A DNA stretch of 64,000 nt from Agrypnia vestita (taxonomy: Eukaryota > Arthropoda > Insecta > Trichoptera > Phryganeidae), in assembly GCA_016648135.1 (NCBI GenBank), contig JADDOH010002624.1, positions 32,081-96,080 on the forward strand, written 5' to 3'. The notes below the pieces were generated by a model, which made no database searches, was not told the DNA's origin, and was given only the letters and a program-made list of their open reading frames with translations. The translations under genes were made by a program, and so were the position numbers. This document shows positions 23,901 to 58,665 of this stretch, one piece after another; the first letter of the stretch is position 1, and every line of letters begins with the position of its first letter.

Positions 23901-24618
23901 ATCAGGACAATGAATGTAGTGAAATTAATGATCAAATATACACAGATTTGGTTATGTGGTAATAATTTATTAAAATTAAGTAGCTTATTGGTCTTGTGGT
24001 TAGGACACTGGCCTCGTGATCCAAAGGTTGCGGGTTCGATCCTCACTCCAGACTAGCAAGTTAGTCCTATTTTCATAGTACAAGCGCTTAGCTTAGTTTG
24101 AAAATAGTAAGAATATTGATGTGACACGTATTCCGTGTTCACATCTCTATTTTAAAAAAAAAAAAAAAATTACAAAGGTATAATGTAATTACTTTGTACC
24201 TAGTCAAACTACTTTTTTTAGTTAAGGAGCTAATTTAACGTTTATGGCTGTGATGTGGGTAAAAAAAATTAAGTTTACAAAAAACTATATCACTTAAGAG
24301 CTTGGACGTTTACAGCACATAAAGATATCGCATTGAGATGTCCGAAACCGTACATAACTCATTTATAGTATTTTGAGTTTTGGATGCTTTCTGCATAACT
24401 ATGTCCAGTTATAAGATTGCTTGTGAATGTTCACTTCGTATCTGGGATACGGCGAGCGAGTCCCAGGGAATTAATTATAGAAATGTGTTTTGATTACAGG
24501 CGAAATTCAGCAAAGAGGTGTTGTTCTTCCCTTCACTCCAGACATCTACAGACCTATGCTGTCTCGACTAAGAAGCGAAGGAATAAAAGAGACGGCGTCA
24601 TCGATCTGGACCGATTAG
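11864..24618 (+). CDS. AASS: Alpha-aminoadipic semialdehyde synthase (LKR/SDH), C-terminal part, four exons
   Basis: The bifunctional mitochondrial enzyme of lysine breakdown converts lysine and 2-oxoglutarate to saccharopine, and saccharopine to aminoadipate semialdehyde and glutamate. The four exons visible here are 11864-11958, 20075-20276, 20894-21079 and 24500-24618; joined, they give about 200 residues of the saccharopine dehydrogenase half, ending at TAG 24616-24618. Diagnostic stretches are MQLLGLIDPNPHP, ITW joined to RQYICELLGL, ERDLVILRHSIGI.WPDG, INLVVYGD, SAMAKTVGFPTGIATKMILD and the tail GEIQQRGVVLPFTPDIYRPM. All four junctions keep phase with GT-AG introns of 8116, 617 and 3420 bp. 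The 5' part, with the LKR domain and most of SDH, is outside the window. A poly(A) signal AATAAA lies at 24665-24670. Confidence 0.9.
12794..12925 (+). repeat. Direct repeat, copy 1 (paired with 15564-15668)
   Basis: The stretch CTATGTAAGCAGTAGATATT, then TTTGTTGTGTATTACATAAA and a final TGTAATTTACTGAACA recurs about 2.8 kb downstream with roughly 25 bases deleted. Both copies lie beside members of the GTCTCA repeat family, so they may be parts of one larger element. Confidence 0.6.
12945..13260 (+). repeat. Two tandem copies of the GATGTCTCA repeat family
   Basis: Unit 2 starts at about 13104 with ATTATAGATGTCTCACAAAG and runs through GGGAAAGTAGGTATAG, CGTACGGCTGGCTTAAGTGA and TTCCACCCATGAT. 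Unit 1 (12945-13103) carries the same motifs (GGGAAAGTGGGTATGC, ATACGGCTGGTTTAATTGA, TTCAACCCATGATTGACTAC) but lacks the start. Relatives are at 45711, 63508 and 3535. It has no ORF. Confidence 0.65.
13293..13514. mobile_element. Foldback element with about 75-bp inverted repeats
   Basis: The left arm (13293-13371) and right arm (13437-13514) are inverted copies sharing TTTCACATAT at the ends, GTAACAATCCTTAGCG, GGCCGGCACCAAAG, CCCCCTAAATGACCACAGAT and GTC at the inner edge, with few mismatches. The spacer is about 65 bases. It would form a long hairpin when single-stranded. This looks like a non-autonomous DNA transposon with no coding capacity, inside the first visible AASS intron. Confidence 0.8.
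13911..14395. mobile_element. Inverted-repeat element with TACTCCCTTTCTC ends, copy 1
   Basis: It starts ATTATACTCCCTTTCTCATT and ends GGAAGGGAGTATAGT, an inverted terminal match of about 12 bases. The interior GAGTCTGCCTGCAAAGTTTC and CTCGATTGGATCACG recur at 37728-37999 in the same order with the same ends. There is no long ORF. Confidence 0.55.
15396..15553. mobile_element. Palindromic element with 43-bp arms
   Basis: The left arm starts TAAAGATATATATTATAGAT and continues GTCTCAAAGAGATGAAG; the right arm (15511-15553) is its inverted copy with few mismatches. The GATGTCTCA motif links it to the repeat family at 13104 and 45711, here as an inverted pair of ends. Non-coding. Confidence 0.75.
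15564..15668 (+). repeat. Direct repeat, copy 2 (paired with 12794-12925)
   Basis: Shares TATGTAAGCAGTAGATATTA, TTTGTTGTGTATTACATAAA and TGTAATTTACTGAACA with the copy at 12794. About 25 bases are missing before the last motif. Confidence 0.6.
15669..18446. other. AASS intron, no feature recognised
   Basis: This is AT-rich intronic DNA between AASS exons a and b. Short ORFs (for example 17342-17533 and 18201-18410) have no recognisable domain and lack codon bias. I see no repeat family members that recur elsewhere in the window. Confidence 0.5.
18447..18596. repeat. Inverted repeat with a perfect 20-bp core
   Basis: The inner arms 18490-18509 and 18523-18542 are perfect inverted copies (CTGGCCGACGTTTCGGA in the left arm) separated by 13 bases. 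Pairing extends outward imperfectly: GTCTTCTGGTTTGTGTCTTC at the left faces GAAGATACAAATCAGAAGAT at the right. The GAAACGTCGG motif is also found at PLE-like ends such as 55480, so this may be two such ends fused head to head. Confidence 0.7.
19115..19308. mobile_element. Foldback segment carrying a LINE 3' end and an inner hairpin
   Basis: The outer arms ACAGTGAATGG (19122-19132) and CCATTCACTGT (19293-19303) are inverted. Inside, 19128-19215 matches the LINE 3' end at 3851-3935 in opposite orientation. A second hairpin pairs GGACCGTGCCGCT with AGCGGCACGGCC at about 19229-19280. The short ORF across it is a by-product of the LINE sequence. Confidence 0.55.
19320..19930. repeat. Region of short TAGTACTACA/CACTTCA repeats with a 93-bp tandem repeat
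   Basis: Motifs such as TGTAGTACTACA, CACTTCA and GTAGTGTACACTT recur in both orientations at the two sides (19330-19500 and 19790-19925). Between them a 93-bp unit starting AAATGAAGAAATCTCTGGAA is present twice (19522 and 19615), each with a run of C (about 9 and 14) followed by ATGG. It looks like a non-autonomous DNA element with complex ends. Confidence 0.5.
20075..20276 (+). CDS. AASS: AASS exon b
   Basis: Starts phase 0 after TTGTAACAG and encodes RQYICELLGLADSNIFYENL, an Ala/Gly/Glu-rich insert (AAEQGGAEGAAALESLG), then LLDEKPVKKLGSPLDTLSHY and onward to LALG, with the final Gly split before GTAAGA. By hand count it is about 66% GC, far above the surrounding DNA. The GSPLDTLS.YL motif is typical of saccharopine dehydrogenase ends. 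Confidence 0.9.
20894..21079 (+). CDS. AASS: AASS exon c
   Basis: Starts after TATATGCAG and completes the split Gly. It encodes KDERDLVILRHSIGIIWPDG, INLVVYGDLASNGGHSAMAK and TVGFPTGIATKMILD, ending one base into the next Gly codon before GTAACC. This is the most conserved stretch of the AASS C-terminus. Confidence 0.93.
23871..23912 (-). ncRNA. PLE terminal hammerhead-like motif
   Basis: On the minus strand the core reads CTGATGA, then a stem with GGA/TCC pairing, then CGAAACATGTTGAA. All hammerhead invariants (CTGANGA, GAAA) are present, but helix I pairs only two bases, so folding is doubtful. Confidence 0.4.
23985..24167 (+). repeat. tRNA-derived SINE, family A
   Basis: A tRNA-like head holds TGGTCTTGTGGTTAGGACAC (A box) and GGGTTCGATCC (B box) with usual pol III spacing. 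A body follows (GTCCTATTTTCATAGTACAA, GCGCTTAGCTTAGTTTG, AAAATAGTAAGAATATTGAT), and a 16-base A tail ends at about 24167. Copies of the body occur on the minus strand at 34891-35086 and 42945-43075. The head cannot form a full acceptor stem, so it is not a tRNA gene. Confidence 0.8.
24500..24618 (+). CDS. AASS: AASS terminal exon d
   Basis: Starts after TGATTACAG, completes a Gly codon and encodes EIQQRGVVLPFTPDIYRPML, SRLRSEGIKETASSIWTD, then TAG. The FT.DIY.P.L.RL..EGI pattern is the last conserved block of animal AASS proteins. An AATAAA lies about 50 bases after the stop. Confidence 0.92.
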
Positions 24619-24670
24619 ATTACAGACAGCGTGAAGAAAAAGCGACGAAACAAATTATGTTTTAAATAAA

Positions 24671-27600
24671 TAATACATTAGGTTCTTAATGTAAATCAGA
24701 GGATGTCTAGTATCTAGTACCTTAATATAATATACCTTTGTAAGTTAAAATGAAACAGATTTCTCTATCGTAACATGCACAGTGCCACTACAATTATCTG
24801 TAAAAATGTTTATAAAATTTATAAATGAAAATTATTATTTCGCATTCCAATAAATTAATGAAATATTTAATATAAAATTATTTTACTATCCATAATGTAA
24901 CATGATTTAAATGTACATAAAATTATTCAGCAAAAATCATTATTCATTACACACGTTAATATAATAAAAAATTGCACATTAAATAATTATGAAAATTTCA
25001 CATTTTTTAAATCTTATCTACATAGCTTGTGTTTTTTTTCAGAATATTTTTAATGACACTTAAATTTATCATAAAATATCTAGATTTCTATGTATCTATA
25101 TTTAGATATCTATATCATCTATAACATACGATACATATCTATATTTAATGTAAAATTTGAGTGGTTGCAATTTTTGATTTTAAATTAATTCAGTGTATAA
25201 TTTTATCCATTTGCTTTATAATATAACAACTAACTTTCAAATCAGCTTCTTTGTGAATGTTCGTGATTTTTCTACTGGCATGTGGCAGTGTATTATATTT
25301 TATTTAGATATTACAAATATCCACTTGTTTTGTTATACAACGATTTTGTATTAATCTCAGCAATGACTGAATATAATCTTACCGAATTTCTTACCAGACG
25401 CCATTAGAACGTGTGGGTTCGAAGGTAAAAACTGAAATGAGTATTTTCAATTTGATGAGCGACGGCATTAAATATTATTTAGATGTATCATTAAAATATT
25501 CATATATTGCTTCTATCTCGAAGAATCTCTACAGTGACCGTGGTGGTAATGTGTGTAAAAAAAAAGCATTTTTAGTCAGTAGAAATTATATTTAGTATTT
25601 TTATTCTCACTCTGTGAATGTCACATAATGTGTAAGAAATTCACTAACAAAAAATTTTTTTTTTTAATTTTCCAAAACAAATATAAGAGGAATCTCGGCA
25701 AAGTCCATTCAGCTGTGAAAATGTAAGAATAATAACGTGAAGAAAATGATTTAGATGATGTATATTAAAATAAATAGTTACTATTTAAATATCACAAGGT
25801 ATTAAATATCGAGATATTCTGTTCACGGTCGAGAAAGTATAGTGAAATTTTCCGGAGACTCACTGGATAAAGTAAAACTGTTGTGGAAATTTACCTAATA
25901 AGCTGGGTAGAGGTAGCAAATCAATGCGCGTTCTTCCATGCAGTACAATAGTAACGAAGAAGAAAAATAAAAACAAACCGTTGACATGGACCACACTAAA
26001 GTATCGCTCAAATGATGGACCAGTATTTATTGTCAAAAAGATGCATATATTTAACTGTAGTTTATTCATTTGATTTTTTCCATTTTTAAGTATCTAGAAT
26101 ATCATTTCTTACAAATTATAATAATTTAAAAAAATTATTCACTAACATTATACAAAGACATAATGTTTTCCTTCTGAAATTACATATATCTATTCTTACT
26201 GTGTATTAAATAACAAACATATAATTTGTGAATAAAAATAAAGCAACCTTAATATGACTCCCTCTAGTAGACCATATAAAATTTATCTAAGTTCATTTTG
26301 TATTCACTATTTAAATATATAACGTATATGTTTAGAAAATTAATGTTGACATAATGTTATCAATAAATATTTTATAACACATGTTTTTTAATTTAAAATG
26401 TGATTAAAATATGATGTTTTAATTTTTTAATAACCTACACCAAGATACGAAGATATAAAAAAATATCTTAGTCCCACATGAAATTTTTCTATTTCATCAT
26501 TGTTATTTCTGTTTATTATTCGTAAATGTGTGTAACATTTGTTTTATATTTTGTAAATAAATCACATTGCTATGGGTTTATTTTCAGGAAGAGTACAAAT
26601 AGTTTTAAAAAATCCCTTAGGCATGAATAAAAGAGGAGTTTGGTTAATTATTTTAACATAAATACACTGGCAGAAAAATCGTGCATTTTATGTAATAAAA
26701 TAGACATTTTTTATATATATTTATAAAATTACAACAGTAAAATAAGAATAGTTTATTAAATACTTTTTGTAAAATTAGTTAGTTATGAAGTTCTTTAAAA
26801 AGAATGTTTAGGAAATTAAATCAACAATTTCAACAGATGCTACTACGCACTATTCACTATCACTACTCAGTTTACTAGAGAAAAGTGTAGTGCGTGCGCA
26901 TGCTAGCATACGGTCATGGTTTCCGCGATTGAATTGTTTCAAATGAACATGAAAATGTAAGCCTTTAAAATTCCAAAAATATGTATAACTAGGTAAATAA
27001 AATTAACAAATTAAAAATGAATAATTTAATAAAATAAATATTAATCAAAACTCATTTATTATAACTGTAGACCAACGCAAATTTGCACAATGTTGAGGGC
27101 AACTCTGAAACACAAGCAAAAGTTACCAGGACGTTAATTTTCATACAAAATTTTCAAATTTATTTTTAATTAAAAAAGTTTATAATACACAATGGTCCAA
27201 AACTGAGTATGGATTATTTTATATAATTACGATAACAATGTATTTGTCCAGCCAATATGTTGTGGGATCGATTTTCTACGTTACATAAGCATGTCTTGCT
27301 ACGTGGGAAAGGCACAACTCAGAACAGGGTTTGCATAGTCGAATTGCTCTTCCGTCAAAATGCTTTTGTAGCAATCAATGTTCCTGACAATATTGAATCG
27401 GACAACGTGACACAATTGAATTCACATTCATCGATGAGCATTTTTAGAATGGTTTTCAGAAGAAGTCCCAAACACCTGACGCGATTAAAAGTGTTCATAT
27501 CGGAAGCTTATATGGACATTGATGTAGAAGGCATTTCGGACATTTACGAGATTAAACAGTGTTAATCAAAGTAAATATAAATATTAAAATTTTAATACTT

Positions 27601-29600
27601 TAAAAATATGGACTGATGAAAATCTGCTATCAACAATAATAGTGACAAAACATTCTTTCTGCAATGCGCAACAAAATAATATATCAAAATAGGTTTGTCA
27701 AAAAATTGTAAAAAAATTTTGAAAAAATAATTATAAGAAAAAAATGACTATCCAAGTGATTTACGCACGTATATCAAAAAAAATGATAATATCCAAATAA
27801 ATTCAATAATACAAATTTCTAAAATTAAAATAAATTACATGCTAGAAGCGATTTTCGATCTGTGAGATTTAGAGATACAAAAAATACATAAATTTAAATA
27901 TACTACAACCTAAGTTATTAACGTATTATATTTTTTAATTATCAGGAAAATACCAAAATAATTATCACAAGAAATTAATACATGAACTTGATAACATATA
28001 TTCGTGCATACTAAATACATAAAACGACCGTGAGATGTTTAAGAGCGTTTAAAATAAACCTGTACCTTACACTTCGATATTATCAATAATAATAATAAAA
28101 TTTCGCAATTTTTTAACTATACATATTTTTTTATGGTGAATCAATGTTTTGTTCCAATTTAATTATGTATTATTTAGATACCTGGCACAATTATATTTTA
28201 CACTCGTAAGTTTATATAATTTAGCTACCTCATTGTACATTAATATAAATCTATATTAACGTTTTCTACTCTACACGGATCATAGATTTATAGATATTTT
28301 TTCATAAGTTTAAAAATTTTTTTTACTTTATTAATTAAAAAAAAAGAAATTCAATTTTAAACAAATTCATTAAGTTAAGAACTTTGTATTAACCACTTGA
28401 AGTTCAAATAAAAAAAATATTAATTCAACATAATGAAATGCAAACAAATTAAACTGTATACATAAATTTGAGCCATCTTATACATCATAAGTAGGTACCT
28501 ACATAGCCAAGCGGTCATGTTCTGTCAAATATTAATATCGATCTTCTATTTCCATTTTCGATCTGGCAATACTTCAATTCCTAGATTATTATTCGAATGT
28601 CTCTGCGCACTTTTGTAGTATCTTCGACAAGATCCTGCTCTGAATCTTCGTAAGGTATCAATTCATAAAATATCAAAACCTTGTGGTCTCTCCGCGCATA
28701 ACGATTCGCGACTAAATATATGGGTGAGAGAAGCAGCTGTTAGTTCAAAAAGTCACCACGCGCCAATTTACGTCGGTCGAGCTGGGAACTAAAATAGAAT
28801 GATTCTTTAGTTCTTTTCCGGAATCTATATGTGGGTCAACTGCAGATCGTTTTGTGACGGATGTGATTGGCGTGTGAACTAGTCTTTATATTTACAATAG
28901 GAATAACACAATAAAAATAATAAGGACCCACCAATAATAGGTACCTAACTCGAATCATTTGAGAATTAATCATTTTTGAAACCGTAATCTATTCAGTGTA
29001 TTAATTTTTATATACACTGAGATCATTTTATACCGTTCTCACTTTAATACAAGAAAAGAGGTTTCAATTACAGAGCATAAAATTGTACACAGATGAACTT
29101 AACCCCTTTTCTAAGTGTGGGGACTGGGTCACATTGGAAGTACGTCACCCTTTGCGTATATTTAACACACTTTAGTACTGCGTTAAAGTATTTATTCATG
29201 CATTATTAAATCACCTAGTAAACAAAACGTACTTCTTACGTTTTATAGAAATTGTTTATTACAATTTCGTTTGAAAATTAAGTCTCAAATCGAATTTTTT
29301 TCGTAAAAGCAAAATTCGTAAAAAAAATATACTATAAAGAAGTTTCGGATGTTACGCAAAGTTTAAAAACAGACAGACAACGAAATTATTGTAATGTGAA
29401 TTCCAAATATTGTAACAAAGGTAAGGTTACAAAACAATAACAAAGCGGAAAAATAGTAAAAGTTAGAATATCTATGTACCGTAAGTACTTGATATAATAT
29501 AATTATTACTATTAGAATACCTACCGTTGTTTCTATGCTGCGTTGGCATTTTTTGCATCATCTCGCAACAATATGCGTCATATCCTCTCAATCACAATAC
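24671..29600. other. Intergenic stretch between AASS and the maltase
   Basis: AT-rich DNA with no recognisable gene apart from the unexplained ORF at 27257-27565. A diverged repeat shared with 1665-1770 lies at about 29075-29155. Nothing else could be supported. Confidence 0.5.
27257..27565 (+). CDS. Hypothetical ORF, 102 codons
   Basis: This ATG-to-stop ORF lies alone in the intergenic region and has more balanced base composition than its surroundings. The product (MLWDRFSTLHKHVLLRGKG..., later FRMVFRRSPKHLTRLKVFI) shows no domain, signal peptide or membrane segment that I recognise. It could be an intronless lineage-specific gene, a decayed transposon ORF or chance. No promoter or poly(A) evidence was found. 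Confidence 0.2.
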   Translation: MLWDRFSTLHKHVLLRGKGTTQNRVCIVELLFRQNAFVAINVPDNIESDNVTQLNSHSSMSIFRMVFRRSPKHLTRLKVFISEAYMDIDVEGISDIYEIKQC

Positions 29601-29613
29601 TGGATGCGAAGCG

Positions 29614-29656
29614 GATAAGATAAGCAATAAGCTCGCCCCCTTATCAAGCTTTATCT
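29614..29656 (+). promoter_or_regulatory. Cluster of four GATA-factor sites upstream of the maltase
   Basis: Two overlapping GATAAG sites (29614-29619, 29619-29624) and two reverse-strand sites (CTTATC at 29640-29645, TTATCT at 29651-29656) fall within 43 bases, about 200 bases before the maltase start codon. WGATAR sites bind GATA factors such as those controlling insect midgut digestive genes. That this cluster drives midgut expression here is inference. Confidence 0.45.
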
Positions 29657-29706
29657 TAAATTCCATATTATTTATGATGGCATTAATTCCCCTACACGAA
29701 TCGCAT

Positions 29707-29723
29707 TTTAAATATATATATAT
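29707..29723 (+). promoter_or_regulatory. TATA-like element of the maltase promoter
   Basis: TTTAAATATATATATAT lies about 45 bases before an initiator-like TCAGCC (29756) and about 130 bases before the ATG at 29854. It is a plausible core promoter, but in AT-rich DNA such a string can arise by chance. Confidence 0.35.
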
Positions 29724-29820
29724 CACCTAGGCAGGTCGTAAATCGACTACTAACCGTCAGCCTTCTGAGAGAGGCGGTCGCGAGAGTAATCGAGGATCCT
29801 GGTCGTCTAGTGTGGTGTGA

Positions 29821-55020
<25,200 letters not shown>

Positions 55021-55249
55021 AGCCCAAAAAATGTTATTTCACAGAAAACAATATATCAAGTTTTTGAATAACTTTATCATACCAACGTAAAGTTTGTTAA
55101 TTATTAAAAAAAATTTATGGAGTGAAAAATTGTGAATTTTTTATAAGATAAACATGAAGATTTAAAAAAAATAAAAACCTTATAAATCAATATCAGATTT
55201 TTACTTAATTTAAAAAAAAAACATAAAATTTCTTCAGATGTTAACGTCT

Positions 55250-55303
55250 TATTATTATTATTAATAATAATAATAATAATAAAAATAATAATAATAAAAA
55301 TAC
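55250..55303. repeat. (TAA)n/(TTA)n microsatellite
   Basis: TTATTATTATTA followed by AATAATAATAATAATAATAA with interruptions. A simple trinucleotide repeat just downstream of the maltase. Confidence 0.85.
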
Positions 55304-55454
55304 TATTACAATTAAGCCAGTATATTTGAGTTGAACTAAGTAAGTATAGTACTACAATACAAATATCTCCATTATTTATTTATTTGTTAGTACATAATAA
55401 ACTTTATTAAATATATAAAAATAAACATATACACATAACTTGCATCAAAATCTG

Positions 55455-55850
55455 GTCCTCAGAAGGACCATTCGTCAACCGACGTTTCGCCTGAATCAAA
55501 ACAGGCATCTTCAGGGTGTCTTGTTAATAAATTTCCGTCACGAGGGGCAGTGCGAGCACGTCCGTTCGTATCGGAAGCTTATTACCAAATGAAGTCAAAA
55601 TCTAAATTTGGGTACTGTGGTCATTATTGGCCTTAATGATTTTTGGAAATTTCGTATTAAATATTGGGTGTACCCGGCCGTTGCTGGCCTTAATGGCGTT
55701 TGTTTGGCTCCTTGTGATGCGCTTTGTACTCGATGTTGCTTCTATTGTGTCGGTGGTTATATTTAATTGCGCGCAAAAATCAATGTGTCGGTGGTTATAT
55801 TTAATTGCGCGCAAAAATCAATTAAATATATCCACCGACACAATAGAAGA
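55455..55850 (-). mobile_element. PLE-like terminal segment with inverted and tandem repeats
   Basis: On the minus strand a CTGAAGA core (55508-55514), a perfect 5-bp stem (GCCTG/CAGGC) and GAAACGTCGG form a hammerhead-like arrangement. Further upstream on that strand a short ORF (TKRITRSQTNAIKASNG) can be read. A 38-bp unit (GTGTCGGTGGTTATATTTAA...) is repeated at 55747 and 55785 and then inverted at 55823-55849. It looks like the end of a retroelement that I cannot classify. Confidence 0.4.
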
Positions 55851-56118
55851 ATAAAGCAACATTTTTCGTGTATTGAATATGGTTGGAACGAAGTGGTTTG
55901 TTTCAAGATATGTGTGTAAGTGACAAAGGCGTGGAAATAGTTTCTTTTTAATAACAATTTATTAACAGTCAGTAAAACACAAATGTCGAGAAATATCAAA
56001 GTACGTATAGAATATAGAATAAAATCAGCACAAGCACTTAGGTCTCTGGCGTGGTCATAAAAAAATATCAAGGTGGAATTCTTGATCTCACTTCACAGAT
56101 TCGGATACAACAATTTTT

Positions 56119-56522
56119 GTTGTAAAATACTCGACAGCAAGAGCGATGGAGGAGAGACTTCTCAGAGATAAGCACTCGACGAGACTCGAGCTTCACGTAA
56201 GCTCGCCTTGGTACCGTCCGGCAGGAGAACACTTGACTGCGGCGGCGATATCGTTTCCTAGGTTTGCCAGGAATCTCTCTCACCTCCTAGTAAGGCGAGG
56301 ACTGTTGGAGCCTTCCGAACAGTGTATCCTGGCTGGAAGTATAAGTGCACGGCTTTTATACCCCTTCTGCGATGGTCGGGGTGGATAAGCGAACAACCGT
56401 TTATTTGCTGTTGCTAGGCGGAGACCCCGGCAGTAAAATTCGCCGAAAATATGCCGCTTTGGGAAGCTTGATACTATCGCAGCCGTGCGGCCGGGTTTAG
56501 TGGCTTTCAAGAAATAGCCACA
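56119..56522 (-). repeat. LTR-like GC-richer block with a TATA box (tentative)
   Basis: The block runs from TGTTGTAAAATACTCGACAG to GAAATAGCCACA, has higher GC than its surroundings, and on the minus strand carries TATAAAAG (56353-56360) followed by a GC-rich stretch. TGT...ACA ends suit an LTR. I found no target duplication, primer site or second LTR, so the call is weak. The long minus-strand ORF across it (56280-56801) shows no retroviral domain. Confidence 0.3.
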
Positions 56523-57539
56523 GGTACGGGATTTTCGTTTACTCCCAGGTGCACATATCATGGTCAATTCATGAATGTTCCCGCATAATCCTGTGTTTTC
56601 GGCTAACTTCGAGTTCATTTTTCCAGAAAGACTTCGATTGTATGTAGTTCCTATTATTTTAAATTCTCGTGACAATATTACCACTTGACACAAATTAAAT
56701 TGAATGTGAAATAATAAGTGCAGAGAAGACGTTCTGGGGAAATAACTAGATATATATACGTGCTGCGTCACATGGTAAAATGTGACGTAATGACGAAACA
56801 TTCATGTTGTTTTTTTCACGATTTCTTGGTACCGGCGCAGACACCAGATGTATAAGAATATCGTAACTACATTGTAAAGCACGAGGAGAAATGTTTTGAT
56901 TTGTGACAAATATGGTTTTGAGGGACAAAAATAATATTTTGAAAAACGGTGCCAATTTCTTTTTCAAGAACAAAAAGATGTCAAGAGCATAACAAAAATA
57001 TGATATTTCGAAGCCTTTGAGCCATGTCACTCCTGGAATTACGTGCCCACCGTACTGAGCGATATAAATCCTTCATAAAGGCCTTTTATATTTGCGGAGG
57101 GTTAAAAAATCGCCCGGAAAATCGGTAATAAAAATATTCCAAACGTTTTCGCTAGGTTATCGAGTGGATTCATATTTTACTGACATCGGGTTCATACGTT
57201 GCACGATGAAGGGTATTCTCGCTTGCTTTACAGGCTACACACTTCTCCGTATTAAGGATACATATACTCAAGTAAAGTAACGACAGTTACTTTACCCGAG
57301 AGGGATACGTTCTGTCAGCATTTTTAAATAATCACGTTTGATGGTAAGTTGGCTTTGTGAAGCGCTGTAGAAAAATTGTTTAATCTTTTCTTCGGTAAAA
57401 ATGGTACAAAAATAGCTTTTCAGTTTAAGAAACGTGTATTTTAATATTATAAATAACCAGGTTCTTTTACAAATCTTTCAAATTTGTTTTCATATAAGTA
57501 CTTAATTATTCTTCTTTTTAATTTTTTATTTACGCTTCA

Positions 57540-57690
57540 GCACCTTTAGATGCCCAATTACAGAAGCGAAACATATTACAGAATACCCAAGCTTGAGTCA
57601 ATCACATAGATTAATTATGACCTCATCGGAAATCGAACCCGGTACCTTCGGTGTCACACCCATTGGGCTATGAGGTTCGTCTATTCGGTC
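57540..57690 (-). repeat. tRNA-derived SINE, family B, minus strand
   Basis: The reverse complement shows CCCAATGGGTGTGACACC (A box region), GGGTTCGATTTCC (B box), then GACTCAAGCTTGGGTATTCT and TATGTTTCGCTTCTGTAATT, the same body as the copy at 390-556. Confidence 0.65.
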
Positions 57691-57761
57691 GGCGTATTCC
57701 GCGTATATTATATTAATATTTTCATTGTCTTTACTTCGATTTTTTATTTGTTACTAGCTGT

Positions 57762-58655
57762 CCTTACCCGGCGTTGCACGGGTTAAGGATTAAGTTTAAA
57801 ATAAATTTGTGAGGATAAACAATGGTTCGATTCGAATGGTATAGATTTGCATCGAAAATATATAAGCGGAGGGGGAGGGTTAAAAGAATAGGAGGAAAAT
57901 TTCGCATATTTTACCCGCCGAGTCCTTAAAAATAAATTTACAATTTTGAGTCCAATCGGTCAATCTAAATACATCTAAAATATATCAGTCGAGGGGAAGG
58001 GTTGAAAGAATAGGGGGGAAATGTGGAATATGTTACCCGTCGGATCCTAAAGAATAATTTTCCAAATTTTGAGTCCGACTGGTCGGAAGGTACACATTTA
58101 CCTTGAAAATATATCAGGGAAGGCAAGGGTTAAAAGAATAGGGTGGAAATGTCACATATATTTCCCGCCGAGTCCTTAGAATAAGATACCAAATTTTGAG
58201 TCCAATCGGTCGAACGGTACAGATTTGCATGAAAGTATGTCAGGACGAGGGGAAGGGGTAAGAAAGTAGGGGGAAATGTTGCCTATGTTACCCGCCGAGT
58301 CTTTAAGAATAAGTTTCCAAATTTATAGTCCGATCGGTCAAATGGTACAGAAAATATGTCAGGGAGAAGGGAAGAGGTAAAAGAATAGGGAGGAATTATC
58401 GCCTATTTTTCCCGCCGAGTCCTAAAGAATAAGTTTCCAAATTTTGAGTTCGATCGATCAAACGGTACAGATTTGCATCGAAAATATGTCAGGGGGAGGA
58501 GAACGGGTTTGAGAATATTGGGGAAATGTCGCCTATGTTACCCGCCGTGTCCCAAAGCATAAGTATGCAAAATTTGAATCTAATCGGACAAACGGTGTGG
58601 TTTTGTATAGAGAACATACAGACCGACAGACAGACAGAAAGACATTGAGTTTTAT
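57762..58655 (+). repeat. Retroposon-like element containing a 125-bp minisatellite
   Basis: Starts ACTAGCTGTCCTTACCCGGC and ends TTTTATAGGTATAGAT after a GACCGACAGACAGACAGAAA stretch. The interior from about 57810 is a tandem array of six to seven units of 120-130 bases, each with CCCGCCGAGTCCTTA, AATTTTGAGTCCAATCGGTC and ATATGTCAGG motifs; CCCGCC occurs at about 57913, 58036, 58163, 58291, 58411 and 58541. No ORF. Confidence 0.75.
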
Positions 58656-58665
58656 AGGTATAGAT

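Larger units (their letters stand above)
21080..24499. other. AASS last intron
   Basis: A GT-AG intron of 3420 bp. It holds PLE-like terminal motifs near 23583 and at 23871-23912, and a SINE at 23985-24167. The 95-codon ORF at 21242-21529 is AT-driven with no domain, and I regard it as chance. Confidence 0.7.

Noticed and set aside
23985..24060. tRNA gene
   Set aside because: A and B boxes are present but the acceptor and anticodon stems do not pair; it is the head of a SINE with a poly(A) tail.
24417..24665. 82-codon ORF over the AASS terminal exon
   Set aside because: It is in a different frame from the conserved GEIQQRGVVLPFTPDIY reading, and upstream sequence is intron.
56280..56801. 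173-codon minus-strand ORF
   Set aside because: No retroviral or cellular domain; it lies over the LTR-like block and an AT-rich flank.
57762..58655. CRISPR-like array
   Set aside because: Units of about 125 bp are diverged along their whole length without separate unique spacers; it is a minisatellite in an insect genome.
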